This document shows, piece after piece, positions 42,727 to 49,891 of a stretch of 50,051 nt of DNA. Every line of letters starts with the position of its first letter. The first letter of the stretch is position 1. The stretch covers positions 1 to 50,051 of the forward strand of contig CAAEUZ010000083.1 of NCBI GenBank assembly GCA_900759385.1, in the 5' to 3' direction. Source of the DNA: an uncultured Oscillospiraceae bacterium. GTDB taxonomy: Bacteria > Bacillota > Clostridia > Oscillospirales > Oscillospiraceae. The translations under genes were made by a program, and so were the position numbers. A model generated the notes under the pieces. The model saw nothing but the letters and a program-made list of their open reading frames with translations. It ran no database searches and was not told the DNA's origin.

Positions 42727-42796
42727 AGATTTTTACCCCCGCTTTCCCGGCAAAAAATCTAGCGTCAAAAAGGCATGAAAAATCTAGTAGCAAAAT

Positions 42797-42832
42797 AAAA
42801 GAAGCAGAAGGCTCAAATCCTTCTGCTTCTTA
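42797..42832 (-). terminator. Terminator of tRNA-Leu(CAA)
   Basis: On the minus strand, AAGAAGCAGAAGG / CCTTCTGCTTCTT is a perfect 13-base stem followed by TTATTTTG. Confidence 0.8.
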
Positions 42833-42837
42833 GCTTT

Positions 42838-42924
42838 TGGTGCCGGTGGCGGGAATCGAACCCGCACGCCATTGCTGGCAATGGATTTTGAGTCCACCTC
42901 GTCTACCAGTTCCAACACACCGGC
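42838..42924 (-). tRNA. tRNA-Leu (CAA)
   Basis: This class II tRNA with a long variable arm has acceptor stem GCCGGTG/CACCGGC, anticodon loop CTCAAAA (CAA), T-arm GCGGGTTCGATTCCCGC and an encoded CCA end. It has a promoter (TTGAAA, 17 bases, TATAAT) at 42936-42964. Confidence 0.95.
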
Positions 42925-42935
42925 ACAGTGACATG

Positions 42936-42964
42936 ATTATATAACAGCGGAGTGCTTTTTTCAA
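42936..42964 (-). promoter_or_regulatory. Promoter of tRNA-Leu(CAA)
   Basis: On the minus strand, TTGAAA (42964-42959), 17 bases, TATAAT (42941-42936). Confidence 0.75.
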
Positions 42965-43003
42965 GGGCGTATTTAAAAGGTAGAGAAAAAAGCAAATATT
43001 CTC

Positions 43004-43032
43004 TTGACATTTCTCACCGCAAGTGCTATTAT
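43004..43032 (+). promoter_or_regulatory. Promoter of tRNA-Leu(CAG)
   Basis: TTGACA, 17 bases, TATTAT (or TATAAT three bases later), about 20 bases before the tRNA 5' end. Confidence 0.75.
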
Positions 43033-43051
43033 AATCGAGCAATTCAAAAAC

Positions 43052-43139
43052 GCGCGAGTGGTGGAATTGGCAGACTCGCTAGATTCAGGTTCTAGTGTGC
43101 ACTACGCACGTGCGGGTTCAAGTCCCGCCTCGCGCACCA
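43052..43139 (+). tRNA. tRNA-Leu (CAG)
   Basis: This class II tRNA has acceptor stem GCGCGAG/CTCGCGC, anticodon loop TTCAGGT (CAG), T-arm GCGGGTTCAAGTCCCGC and an encoded CCA. It is divergent from tRNA-Leu(CAA). Confidence 0.95.
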
Positions 43140-43140
43140 C

Positions 43141-43178
43141 GTCAGGGCAAGCGTCACATCGCTTGCCCTGACTTTTAT
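43141..43178 (+). terminator. Terminator of tRNA-Leu(CAG)
   Basis: GTCAGGGCAAGCG / CGCTTGCCCTGAC with a six-base loop, then TTTTATT. Confidence 0.85.
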
Positions 43179-43365
43179 TCATTATGAAAAAAGTCAGCTC
43201 GCGCTCGTTCTGCTGCCCTTCCTTTCAAAATTGACCCCGCTGCGCCGGGCTTCAATTTTGATAAGAATCGGGTAGGCGCGTTCAAGCGCTGTAAGAACAC
43301 CGCTCCACGTCGTCGCGTACTTCGTATCGTTCGCGGCGGTAATGGCATGATTCCTCCATTATTAT
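43179..43365. other. Gene-free stretch with inverted repeat
   Basis: No gene is seen. TCAAAATTGA (43225-43234) and TCAATTTTGA (43252-43261) form a 10-base inverted repeat around a GC-rich loop. The rest is unassigned. Confidence 0.5.
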
Positions 43366-43400
43366 TAAAAAGGACATATGCCGGCAGGCATATGTCCTTT
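43366..43400 (-). terminator. Terminator after the TetR operon
   Basis: AAAGGACATATGCC / GGCATATGTCCTTT is a perfect 14-base stem. On the minus strand it is followed by TTAATAATAAT. Confidence 0.75.
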
Positions 43401-43445
43401 CTTTCTCGATTACGGGCGCGGGGCTATAGTTCCGGCGTCTGTCCT

Positions 43446-44090
43446 TCAGCTGTCTTCACTGTCCTGGAACGGCAGCAGGAGACGTTTTACGAAGGGCTTT
43501 ACAAGCTCGTATATGGAGCAGTTTGTATACTCTGCGTGCGCCAGCTCCATGGCTTCAATCTGCTTTTCGGTGTGCGATGTGTACGGATACACGCCGAAGA
43601 GGAAGGGAAACAGCGCGTACAGGAACTCCTGAATATCCGCGGCCGTCATGCGCGGGAAGAACTTTTCCAAGCAGCGGCGTATCGCAACGAGAGCATCCGC
43701 ATAGGCGTGCTTGAACTCCACTAGGTTCTCAAGCCGGCTGTTGCACTCCATGTCGTAGAGGTTCATGCTCATCAGCTTGAGCATGATCTTGCGCTTTTCC
43801 AGCGTGGAAGGCAGCGCTCCGGCGAAGCTCTCTACAGACATCGACTTATTTTCCCGCTCTATGGCCTCTATGTCCGCTGTCCAGAGCTCGTGCTCGCGCT
43901 GCAGCAGAGCCAGGAAGATCTCCTCCTTGGTCTGGAAGTAGTTATATATCGACGTGCGGGTGAAAGAGGTTTTGGCCCCGATGTCGCGGATGGTTATCTC
44001 CCTGAACCCCATCGTCCCGTACAGCTCGGCGCAGGCGTTTATTATCTCTTCCTTCCTCGCGTTGGTCAGTTCCTCGGAACCCCTGGGCAT
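43446..44090 (-). CDS. TetR/AcrR-family regulator
   Basis: The 214-residue regulator has an N-terminal HTH (about 10-56: RKEEIINACAELYGTMGFRE, then IGAKTSFTRTSIYNYFQTKE) and a helical ligand domain of the TetR type. It is the last gene of an operon with a flavodoxin and a DUF362 protein. The operon promoter at 45559-45587 is framed by two 13-base palindromes of one pattern, so this protein probably represses its own operon and senses a small molecule, perhaps a quinone or other redox-active compound. The ligand is a guess. Confidence 0.92.
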   Translation of the reverse strand: MPRGSEELTNARKEEIINACAELYGTMGFREITIRDIGAKTSFTRTSIYNYFQTKEEIFLALLQREHELWTADIEAIERENKSMSVESFAGALPSTLEKRKIMLKLMSMNLYDMECNSRLENLVEFKHAYADALVAIRRCLEKFFPRMTAADIQEFLYALFPFLFGVYPYTSHTEKQIEAMELAHAEYTNCSIYELVKPFVKRLLLPFQDSEDS

Positions 44091-44112
44091 GGCTCATACA
44101 CCTGCGGCCGGC

Positions 44113-44580
44113 TCAGGCGCTGACGGCGCGTTTCGCCCAGTCCGCGGCGTTGCCCCCGACGCGCTGTCCCCTCTCCCACTTGGCGCCCGGGCAGAGCTTG
44201 GCGAGGCTCTTCTCTGCCCTGTCAATGCCGCTGCCGCCGCTGGTGGCGAAGGGTATAACGCGCTTGCCGGTGAGGTCGCAGCTCTCGAGGAAGGTGTCCA
44301 CGATTTTCGGCTCGACGTACCACCATATGGGGAAGCCGAGGAAAACCGTGTCGTAGCCGCTCACGTCCGGGACGTCCCCGGCCATAGCCGGGCGGCTCGC
44401 CGGGTCGTTCATCTCGACGGTACTGCGGCTGTGCTTGTCCATCCAGTTCAGGTCGCCGGAGGTGTACGGCGTCTCGGGGCGTATCTCGTAGAGGTCGGCC
44501 TCCAGCGCTTTGGCGATGTCCTGCGCCGCGCGCTTCGTGGTGCCGGTGGGGGAAAAATATGCTACCAGGATCTTGCTCAT
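44113..44580 (-). CDS. Flavodoxin
   Basis: This 155-residue FMN-binding protein of the flavodoxin_4 type has the phosphate loop FSPTGTTKRAAQDIA (residues 9-23), the segment DTVFLGFPIWWYVEPKIV that contacts the isoalloxazine ring, and FATSGGSGIDRAEKSL. It has a single domain and is cytosolic. It may carry electrons or reduce quinone-like compounds. It is 18 bases downstream of the DUF362 gene and 22 bases upstream of tetR, so it is in one operon. TTAAGGAGCAGAC precedes the ATG. Confidence 0.92.
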   Translation of the reverse strand: MSKILVAYFSPTGTTKRAAQDIAKALEADLYEIRPETPYTSGDLNWMDKHSRSTVEMNDPASRPAMAGDVPDVSGYDTVFLGFPIWWYVEPKIVDTFLESCDLTGKRVIPFATSGGSGIDRAEKSLAKLCPGAKWERGQRVGGNAADWAKRAVSA

Positions 44581-44598
44581 TACAGTCTGCTCCTTAAC

Positions 44599-45489
44599 TT
44601 AAAGCTCTATAAGTTCGTACTCGCGGCTGCCGAAACCGAGGTCGGCCGCCGCCTCTATGGTGTGGATACCGTTGCGGGTGTTCACGCGCTCCATGAAGTG
44701 CTCCCTGCCCGGGTCGTCGGAGTTCATGACGAGATCCATGCAGGCCTGGTCTATGGCCACCGGGTCCAGCGAGGACAGTATGCCGATGTCCGCCATGCAG
44801 GGGTCTTCGGCCACGGCGCAGCAGTCGCAGTCCACGGAGAGGTTCTTCATCACGTTGACGAAGGCTATCCTGCCCTCGAAGTGGCGATAGATGCTGCTCG
44901 CCGCGTCGGCCATGGCCTCCGGGAACAGCACATTGCTCGCGTGCTTGTCCCAGCACTCAAAGCGGTCGTTGGTCACGCCGGCAGAGTGGATGAGCGCCTT
45001 GCCCCTGGCGCTGGCGCAGCCGATGGCCAGCTGCTTGAGCGCGCCGCCGTAGCCGCCCATGGGGTGACCCTTGAAGTGCGCCAGGACTAGCATGGAGTCA
45101 TAGTTGGTGATGTGCTTGGGGACGTGGTTTTCCTTGAGCACCTTGCCGTCCGGGATGGGCCAGACGAGGTCCGGTCCCTCTATGTCCATGAGGTCAACGG
45201 TGAAGTACCTGTTCCAGCCGTGCTCCTCTATGAGCTTGAGGTGGGTGTCCGTGTGGTCGCGCACGCCCGCGCTGGCGTCGCCGTAGGCGGTGTTCGTCTC
45301 GCAGACGGTGCCGCCTATCTTGTCTATCATGGGCTTCCAGAACTCGGGCGGCATGTAGTTCTGGTTGCCCTGCTCGCCGGTGTGGATCTTAACGGCGACC
45401 TTGCCGGACAGCTCTACGCCGAGGGCATTGTACATCTTCACGACCGCCTCGCTCGTGAGTTCGCGGGTGAAATATACCTTTGATTTCAT
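44599..45489 (-). CDS. DUF362 family protein
   Basis: The 296-residue protein has the DUF362 fold: KVAVKIHTGEQGNQNYMPPE near residue 30, HFKGHPMGGYGGALKQLAIG at about 165, and the cysteine cluster DCDCCAVAEDPCMADIG at about 222-238, which may bind metal or an iron-sulfur cluster. DUF362 proteins are often linked to ferredoxins; here the partner is the flavodoxin, which suggests a redox job. The true reaction is unknown. It is the first gene after the TetR-controlled promoter. ACAGGAGG precedes the ATG. Confidence 0.88.
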   Translation of the reverse strand: MKSKVYFTRELTSEAVVKMYNALGVELSGKVAVKIHTGEQGNQNYMPPEFWKPMIDKIGGTVCETNTAYGDASAGVRDHTDTHLKLIEEHGWNRYFTVDLMDIEGPDLVWPIPDGKVLKENHVPKHITNYDSMLVLAHFKGHPMGGYGGALKQLAIGCASARGKALIHSAGVTNDRFECWDKHASNVLFPEAMADAASSIYRHFEGRIAFVNVMKNLSVDCDCCAVAEDPCMADIGILSSLDPVAIDQACMDLVMNSDDPGREHFMERVNTRNGIHTIEAAADLGFGSREYELIEL

Positions 45490-45536
45490 ACTCAGACCTC
45501 CTGTTATTTATAAAGCGCGGAAAACTTTCAAATATA

Positions 45537-45551
45537 CTGACACGATGTCAG
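45537..45551. promoter_or_regulatory. TetR operator 1
   Basis: CTGACA-CGA-TGTCAG is a perfect six-base inverted repeat located just downstream of the -10 box of the DUF362 operon, over the expected transcription start. Confidence 0.65.
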
Positions 45552-45558
45552 CATTTGT

Positions 45559-45587
45559 ATTATATCCCTGTTCTGACGCAATGTCAA
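45559..45587 (-). promoter_or_regulatory. Promoter of the DUF362-flavodoxin-tetR operon
   Basis: On the minus strand, TTGACA (45587-45582), exactly 17 bases, and TATAAT (45564-45559): full consensus, so strong when not repressed. Confidence 0.85.
45574..45586. promoter_or_regulatory. TetR operator 2
   Basis: TGACGCAATGTCA shares the pattern TGAC-N-C-N-ATGTCA with operator 1 and overlaps the -35 box. Its centre is 36 bases from that of operator 1. Confidence 0.6.
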
Positions 45588-45634
45588 TATAAAACAGCAG
45601 CCCTCCACGGCGAAAATGCATTGAAACTGCCCGC

Positions 45635-45663
45635 TTGAATTTGAGGCGGGAAAGTGCAATAAT
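45635..45663 (+). promoter_or_regulatory. Possible promoter of the MATE gene
   Basis: TTGAAT, 17 bases, AATAAT; 30 bases before the GTG start. Confidence 0.45.
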
Positions 45664-45693
45664 TGTGGGGCTGATTTTACTGACAGAAAGCCC

Positions 45694-47094
45694 GTGGAGA
45701 AATTGAGCAGTTACAGGGAAAAGCCGTCCCGTGAGGATGTGTTCCGCAGCGTGCCGGTGGCATCGGCGCTGAGAATTATGATTCTGCCGTCGGTGATAAG
45801 CCAGCTCATCGTGCTTATTTACAACATGGCCGACACCTTCTATGTCGGCCAGACCAACAATCCGGACATGGTCGCGGCCACATCTCTTATCCTGCCCGTG
45901 TTCAACATCTGCCTGTGCCTGGCTGGACTGGCCGGCGTGGGCGGCGGCTCGCTCATATCCCGCCTGCTCGGGCAGGGCAGGGATGACGAGGCCCGGCGTG
46001 TGGGCGTCTTTTCGATATATCTCGGCCTGGCCGTCGCCCTTCTTTTTGCCGTGCTCATCGGTGTGCTCATGCGCCCGCTGCTCGGCCTGCTCGGGGCCGA
46101 CGAGCACACATACGGGTACGCGCGCCAGTACGCCATGTGCGTCATCGTCGCCGGCGGCATACCGACGGTGCTCTCCAACGTGCTGTCAAACCTGCTCAGG
46201 AGCGTGGGCCGCTCCGGCGCGGCGGGCTTCGGCATCATACTCGGCGGCGTGCTCAATATTATCCTCGACCCCGTCTTCATGTTCGTGCTGCTGCCGGACG
46301 GACTGGAGGTGTTCGGCGCGGGCGCGGCCACCTGCCTTTCAAACTGCATCGCCTGCGTGTACTTCTTCGTAGTGCTGTATACGGGCCGGAAGGGCTCGGT
46401 CATAACCTTCAGCCCCCGCGTGGGCATGGCCTCCCGGGAGAGCATACTTGCCGTTTTCGCCGTGGGGCTGCCGTCGGCGGTCACCAGCTTCCTCTTCGAC
46501 CTCGACTACGTCATCCTGGACAAACTCATGGTCTCCTACCACAACACGGCGCTGGCCGCCATCGGCATAGTGCTGAAGGTGGAGCGCTTCCCCCTCAACG
46601 CCGGGGTGGGAATATGCCAGGGCATGATGCCGCTGGTCGGCTACAACTACTCGGCCGGGAACCGCCGGCGCCTGAGAGATATCATCCGCATGTCGCTCGC
46701 GGTCGGGCTCGTCATCGCGGCGGTGAGCATACTGCTCTACGAGCTGTTCGCAGCGGAGCTGGTGCGCGTGTTCCTGGACGACGCCCGGACGGTGGAGCTG
46801 GCCGCGTCCTTCCTGAGAGTGCGTGTGCTGGCCACGCCGCTCATGTTCGTGAGCTTTTTCACCGTCTATCTCTTCCAGGCGCTGGGCAAGGGGAACACCT
46901 CCACCGTACTGGCCGTTGTGCGCTGGCTGGGCTTCAACATACCCATGCTGTACATACTCAACGCCGCTTTCGGCATGTACGGCCTGGTCTGGTCGCAGGT
47001 GACAGCGGACAGCCTGACCGTTGTCCTCTCCATAGCCGTGTACCTGAAGTTCCGCCCTCCCCTGCTCCGCGCCGAAAAGCTGCCAGAACGCTGA
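45694..47094 (+). CDS. MATE-family multidrug/Na+-type exporter
   Basis: The 466-residue protein has twelve hydrophobic segments and the two repeated halves of MATE transporters. Landmarks are PSVISQLIVLIYNMADTFYV and GVGGGSLISRLLGQGRDDEA in the first half, and VGICQGMMPLVGYNYSAGNR with VTSFLFDLDYVILDKLM in the second. Such proteins export drugs or cationic and flavonoid-like compounds using Na+ or H+ gradients. The GTG start has only a weak AGAAAG site. It is divergent from the DUF362 operon, with the TetR operators between, so the same regulator might also influence it. A terminator follows. Confidence 0.93.
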   Translation: MEKLSSYREKPSREDVFRSVPVASALRIMILPSVISQLIVLIYNMADTFYVGQTNNPDMVAATSLILPVFNICLCLAGLAGVGGGSLISRLLGQGRDDEARRVGVFSIYLGLAVALLFAVLIGVLMRPLLGLLGADEHTYGYARQYAMCVIVAGGIPTVLSNVLSNLLRSVGRSGAAGFGIILGGVLNIILDPVFMFVLLPDGLEVFGAGAATCLSNCIACVYFFVVLYTGRKGSVITFSPRVGMASRESILAVFAVGLPSAVTSFLFDLDYVILDKLMVSYHNTALAAIGIVLKVERFPLNAGVGICQGMMPLVGYNYSAGNRRRLRDIIRMSLAVGLVIAAVSILLYELFAAELVRVFLDDARTVELAASFLRVRVLATPLMFVSFFTVYLFQALGKGNTSTVLAVVRWLGFNIPMLYILNAAFGMYGLVWSQVTADSLTVVLSIAVYLKFRPPLLRAEKLPER

Positions 47095-47100
47095 AAAATA

Positions 47101-47126
47101 AACGCCGCCCAAAAGGCGGCGTTTTA
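47101..47126. terminator. Terminator after the MATE gene
   Basis: AACGCCGCC / GGCGGCGTT with a CAAAA loop, then TTTA; it lies between convergent genes. Confidence 0.8.
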
Positions 47127-47132
47127 CTTATC

Positions 47133-47591
47133 TCATATCACGGCGTCCAGGGCCTCCTGCGCCAGGCCGTACAGCTCTTCAGCTCCGGAGAGTTTGACGT
47201 CTATGCCGGACGGGCAGTCCATGCGGCTGTCCCCCTCGGCGCTGAGCGATATCGGGCTGCAGGGGCTGCCGTCACGGTGGAAGTGCAGCTCCAGGTCTCC
47301 GTCGTACACCTGATACGGCCCGCCGGAATCGCGCCCGGCAAACGAGAGCCCCAGCGCGGCGGACACAAGCCTGCCGGCTTCATCGCCGGTGAGGGTGACT
47401 TCTTCGGCCAGAGGCAGGGACCGTACAGTTACCGTCCACCCCTCGCCCGCGCCCAGGCGCGCCATCTCCTCCCTGAAAGCGTCAGCCGCCCGGAACTGCC
47501 GCAGGCCGAACAGCGCCGCGGCCAATATAAACACGGCCAGCAGGGCCCACAGGGCACCCTTTACTGCGGGTGAGATGCTTTTCCCGCGCAT
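47133..47591 (-). CDS. Hypothetical membrane-anchored protein, 152 aa
   Basis: The protein has a basic start (MRGKSISPAVKG), one membrane helix (ALWALLAVFILAAALFGL) and an extracytoplasmic domain of about 115 residues with strands (EGWTVTVRSLPLAEEVTL, YQVYDGDLELHFH). I recognise no family. The ATG at 47591 follows GGGGGGAG and has its own promoter at 47613-47641. The longer open frame reaching to 48008 is the relic of an unrelated sensor kinase that happens to be in frame and is not part of this protein. Confidence 0.65.
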   Translation of the reverse strand: MRGKSISPAVKGALWALLAVFILAAALFGLRQFRAADAFREEMARLGAGEGWTVTVRSLPLAEEVTLTGDEAGRLVSAALGLSFAGRDSGGPYQVYDGDLELHFHRDGSPCSPISLSAEGDSRMDCPSGIDVKLSGAEELYGLAQEALDAVI

Positions 47592-47612
47592 AACTGCTCC
47601 CCCCTTTTTGAT

Positions 47613-47641
47613 ATTATCCCATACGCCCCAGGATATGTCAA
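47613..47641 (-). promoter_or_regulatory. Promoter of the 152-aa gene
   Basis: On the minus strand, TTGACA (47641-47636), 17 bases, GATAAT (47618-47613). Confidence 0.65.
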
Positions 47642-47688
47642 GGCATATATATAGACACACGGGCATTGCTTTGCCGTCCCGCACGGTT

Positions 47689-48150
47689 TCAGACCTGTAT
47701 CGAGAGCACAAACATGTGCCGGTCCCCGTCGTACCGGATGGTGTAAAAGCCGCCGTACCTGGATACGATTGCGCCCACGTTGAGGAGGCCGAGCCGTGCT
47801 TCCCCGGCTCTTTTCCGGACGTCACCACACGGTTATTCTTTATCAGCACCGGGGCGGCGGTATGGTTCTCGATGTTTATGCAGGTCACCTCGGCGGCGGC
47901 ACGGTTGGTGCTGACGAAATGCCCCGCAGAGTCCGGCATGTCCCGCAGCTGGTCGATATAGTCAATCACCTCGCCCGCCCTCAGGATATCCGCCTTGTAC
48001 AGCTCCATCTGCCGGCGCTCCGACAGGCCGGCCTACAGCAGCCTGTCCGGGGAGCTGAACAGCATATAGTCTGTGGGCAAAGCAATCGTCTATCGCACCC
48101 TTCAGCCTGAGCACGAAGTCCATATCGTTGTCACATATGGCGATCCGCAT
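47689..48150 (-). pseudogene. Fused relic of a LytTR-type regulator and GHKL sensor kinase
   Basis: ATG 48150 opens MRIAICDNDMDFVLRLKGAI, the start of an AgrA/LytTR-type receiver domain, which breaks off after about 27 codons. In other frames the sequence continues as the end of a GHKL sensor kinase: RRQMELYKADILRAGEVIDY, CINIENHTAAPVLIKNNRVV, TSGKEPGKHG, and, after one frameshift, LGLLNVGAIVSRYGGFYTIR to a stop at 47689. A deletion therefore removed most of the regulator and the front of the kinase. No cyclic-peptide (AgrB/AgrD-like) genes remain nearby. Confidence 0.75.
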
Positions 48151-48244
48151 ACAGAATTCCCCCTTTGCAGAAGGCCTTACTACAACATAGCACCGGCGGA
48201 CGAGCCGTGTCAACCGGGTCTCAATATTTTCCTCACACGCCGGG

Positions 48245-48283
48245 AAAAGAAAAAAGCCTTGAAACAATTCGTTTCAAGGCTTT
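48245..48283 (-). terminator. Terminator of tRNA-Val
   Basis: AAAGCCTTGAAAC / GTTTCAAGGCTTT with a five-base loop; on the minus strand TTTTTTC follows. Confidence 0.85.
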
Positions 48284-48288
48284 CTTAT

Positions 48289-48365
48289 TGGTGGACGATA
48301 CAGGACTCGAACCTGTGACCCTCCGCACGTCAAGCGGATGCTCATACCAGCTGAGCTAATCGTCC
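48289..48365 (-). tRNA. tRNA-Val (GAC)
   Basis: This 77-base tRNA has acceptor stem GGACGAT/ATCGTCC, D-arm GCTCAGCTGGTATGAGC, anticodon arm TCCGC-TTGACGT-GCGGA (anticodon GAC), T-loop GTTCGAGTCC and an encoded CCA. Confidence 0.96.
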
Positions 48366-48379
48366 GTAACAGCTTTGTT

Positions 48380-48408
48380 AGTATACAATACGTCCCGCAA
48401 AATGTCAA
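48380..48408 (-). promoter_or_regulatory. Promoter of tRNA-Val
   Basis: On the minus strand, TTGACA (48408-48403), 17 bases, TATACT (48385-48380). A 12-base inverted repeat (48366-48377 and 48431-48442) encloses it. Confidence 0.8.
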
Positions 48409-48453
48409 GCACTTTTTTCGAGATATTTTTCAAAGCTGTTACGGGCTGCTTTT

Positions 48454-49176
48454 TCAGGCCAGATAGTCGGAGGGGTTGACGCTCGCGCCGTCCAGGCGCA
48501 TGGCGAAGTGCAGGTGGAAGACCTCCCCGGCCTCGCAGATGGCGGTGGTGCCCACCGCGCCTATGGTCTCGCCCGCCTCCACGCTGTCGCCTATCTCCAC
48601 GGTGGGCAGGGCGGCCAGGTTGGAGTAGACGGTCTCATAACCGCCGCCGTGGGAGATCACCACGGTCGTGCCGTAAAGCGCGTCGTCGTAGATGTCCGTC
48701 ACCGTGCCTGACGCGGAGGCCACCACGTGTTCGCCCAGGTCGGCGGTCACGTCCAGGCCGTCGTGGGTGCGCCAGTCGCCCATGGTCGTATCATACAGCA
48801 GCGCGTCCACGCTGTGCGGCCGCTCCACGCTGCCGCTGACCGGCCACACCCAGCTCTCGGGCGCCGTATCGGCCGGCTCAGGCGTGGGGGTGGGAGCGGC
48901 CGTCGGCACCGGCGTGGGCTGGACTATGGGCGTCTCGCTGACCGTCTCGGGCGGCTCCGCCACTACATTGTCCTCGGGCCGGGCGGTGTGCTGGGCGGTC
49001 ACGGCGGGCATGTACACGTCCAGGGCGTCGTCTTCCTCCACAGTCCCTCTCCCGCTCAGCAGCGACCAGGCCGAAACGCCGATGACAGCCGCGCACAGGA
49101 GAAGGACTATGTAGAAGCCCTTCCCGGCAAAGAATTTTTCAAGGGCGCCCGGTCCGGCGCCGTTCTTGTTGTCCAT
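48454..49176 (-). CDS. SpoIIQ-like membrane-anchored M23 peptidase
   Basis: The 240-residue protein has a short cytosolic start, one membrane helix (about 21-41, FYIVLLLCAAVIGVSAWSLL), a Thr/Pro-rich linker (60-110) and a LytM domain (115-240). The LytM domain has the zinc ligands in RTHDGLDV and FHLHFAMRLDG. The layout matches SpoIIQ, which links mother cell and forespore membranes during engulfment; in Clostridia SpoIIQ keeps the metal site, as here. ATG 49176 follows CGGAGGT; the 54 codons upstream run through repeat-rich DNA and are not protein-like. A general wall hydrolase is the alternative. Confidence 0.82.
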   Translation of the reverse strand: MDNKNGAGPGALEKFFAGKGFYIVLLLCAAVIGVSAWSLLSGRGTVEEDDALDVYMPAVTAQHTARPEDNVVAEPPETVSETPIVQPTPVPTAAPTPTPEPADTAPESWVWPVSGSVERPHSVDALLYDTTMGDWRTHDGLDVTADLGEHVVASASGTVTDIYDDALYGTTVVISHGGGYETVYSNLAALPTVEIGDSVEAGETIGAVGTTAICEAGEVFHLHFAMRLDGASVNPSDYLA

Positions 49177-49292
49177 GACAGTACCTCCGTACAGTAATTG
49201 ACTTCGGAGGCTATTATTGCCGCGGGAATTGGTTCTTATACACTGGGGTGGGGTGGTGCTGCCTTTTTTAAGGCAGCGGGGAATTTCGGGGG

Positions 49293-49323
49293 CATTTCTT
49301 TTTGTGCTTGCCAAAAAGAAATG
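49293..49323. repeat. Inverted repeat, 12-base arms
   Basis: CATTTCTTTTTG (49293-49304) and CAAAAAGAAATG (49312-49323) pair perfectly across TGCTTGC, with GGGG/CCCC partly extending the stem. It resembles small dispersed hairpin elements common in Clostridia intergenic DNA. Confidence 0.6.
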
Positions 49324-49540
49324 TCCCCGGACCCCCAAAGAGAAAAGCGCTTTTGCTGGTGCGGTGGAACCTTATGCTGGCGGTAGTGGCGACGTGGTCA
49401 TCCCTAAGCAGGATACGTTATTGTGCATCGCCGACCGCAGTTTGAGCCGCTTACGCGGCTCGCCGCTGCCGGGTGCGGGTTGTTGGGGTCCTGTGACTTG
49501 CGTTGGTGCGTTTATCCTGCTGTACGCAGATGTTCAGGTC

Positions 49541-49758
49541 CTTAGTCTCGCGTCGGCGCGTTTGTTCTGCCGGGTGTTGCTGCGGCGGCTTTGCCGCCGG
49601 GGCGCATTTGGGTTGGCTGTGCCGCTTGGGTTTGGGTTGGGCGCTTGGCCTTAGTCTTGCGTTGGCGCGTTTATCCTTCTGGGTGTTGCTGCGGCGGCTT
49701 TGCCGCCGGTGCGCTTTGGGGTTGGCTGTGCCGCTTGGATTTGGGTTGGGTGCTTGGC
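49541..49758 (+). repeat. Two tandem 109-bp units
   Basis: Units 49541-49649 and 49650-49758 match over their full length with few changes. Each contains the hairpin GGCGGC-TTT-GCCGCC. A partial unit (from about 49494) precedes them, so there are about two and a half copies. Confidence 0.8.
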
Positions 49759-49824
49759 CGCGTGGATGTGCTGCGGATACGCCGGATATCGCTGCTCTTT
49801 TTCCCCTTACAAACAATCGCCCCC

Positions 49825-49862
49825 TCTCTGAGGGGGCTGCCGGCGCCAGCCGGCTGGGGGAG
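49825..49862 (+). repeat. GC-rich hairpin element
   Basis: CCCCCTC...GAGGGGG followed by GCCGGC-GCCA-GCCGGC makes a compact double hairpin in a GGGGGAG-ending segment, typical of dispersed intergenic elements. Confidence 0.5.
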
Positions 49863-49891
49863 CCATAATCCGCGCACCACTCCCTTCGGCA

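Noticed and set aside
47592..48008. An N-terminal extension of the 152-aa anchored protein
   Set aside because: The extension encodes sensor-kinase debris; the promoter and ribosome binding site for the short form lie inside it.
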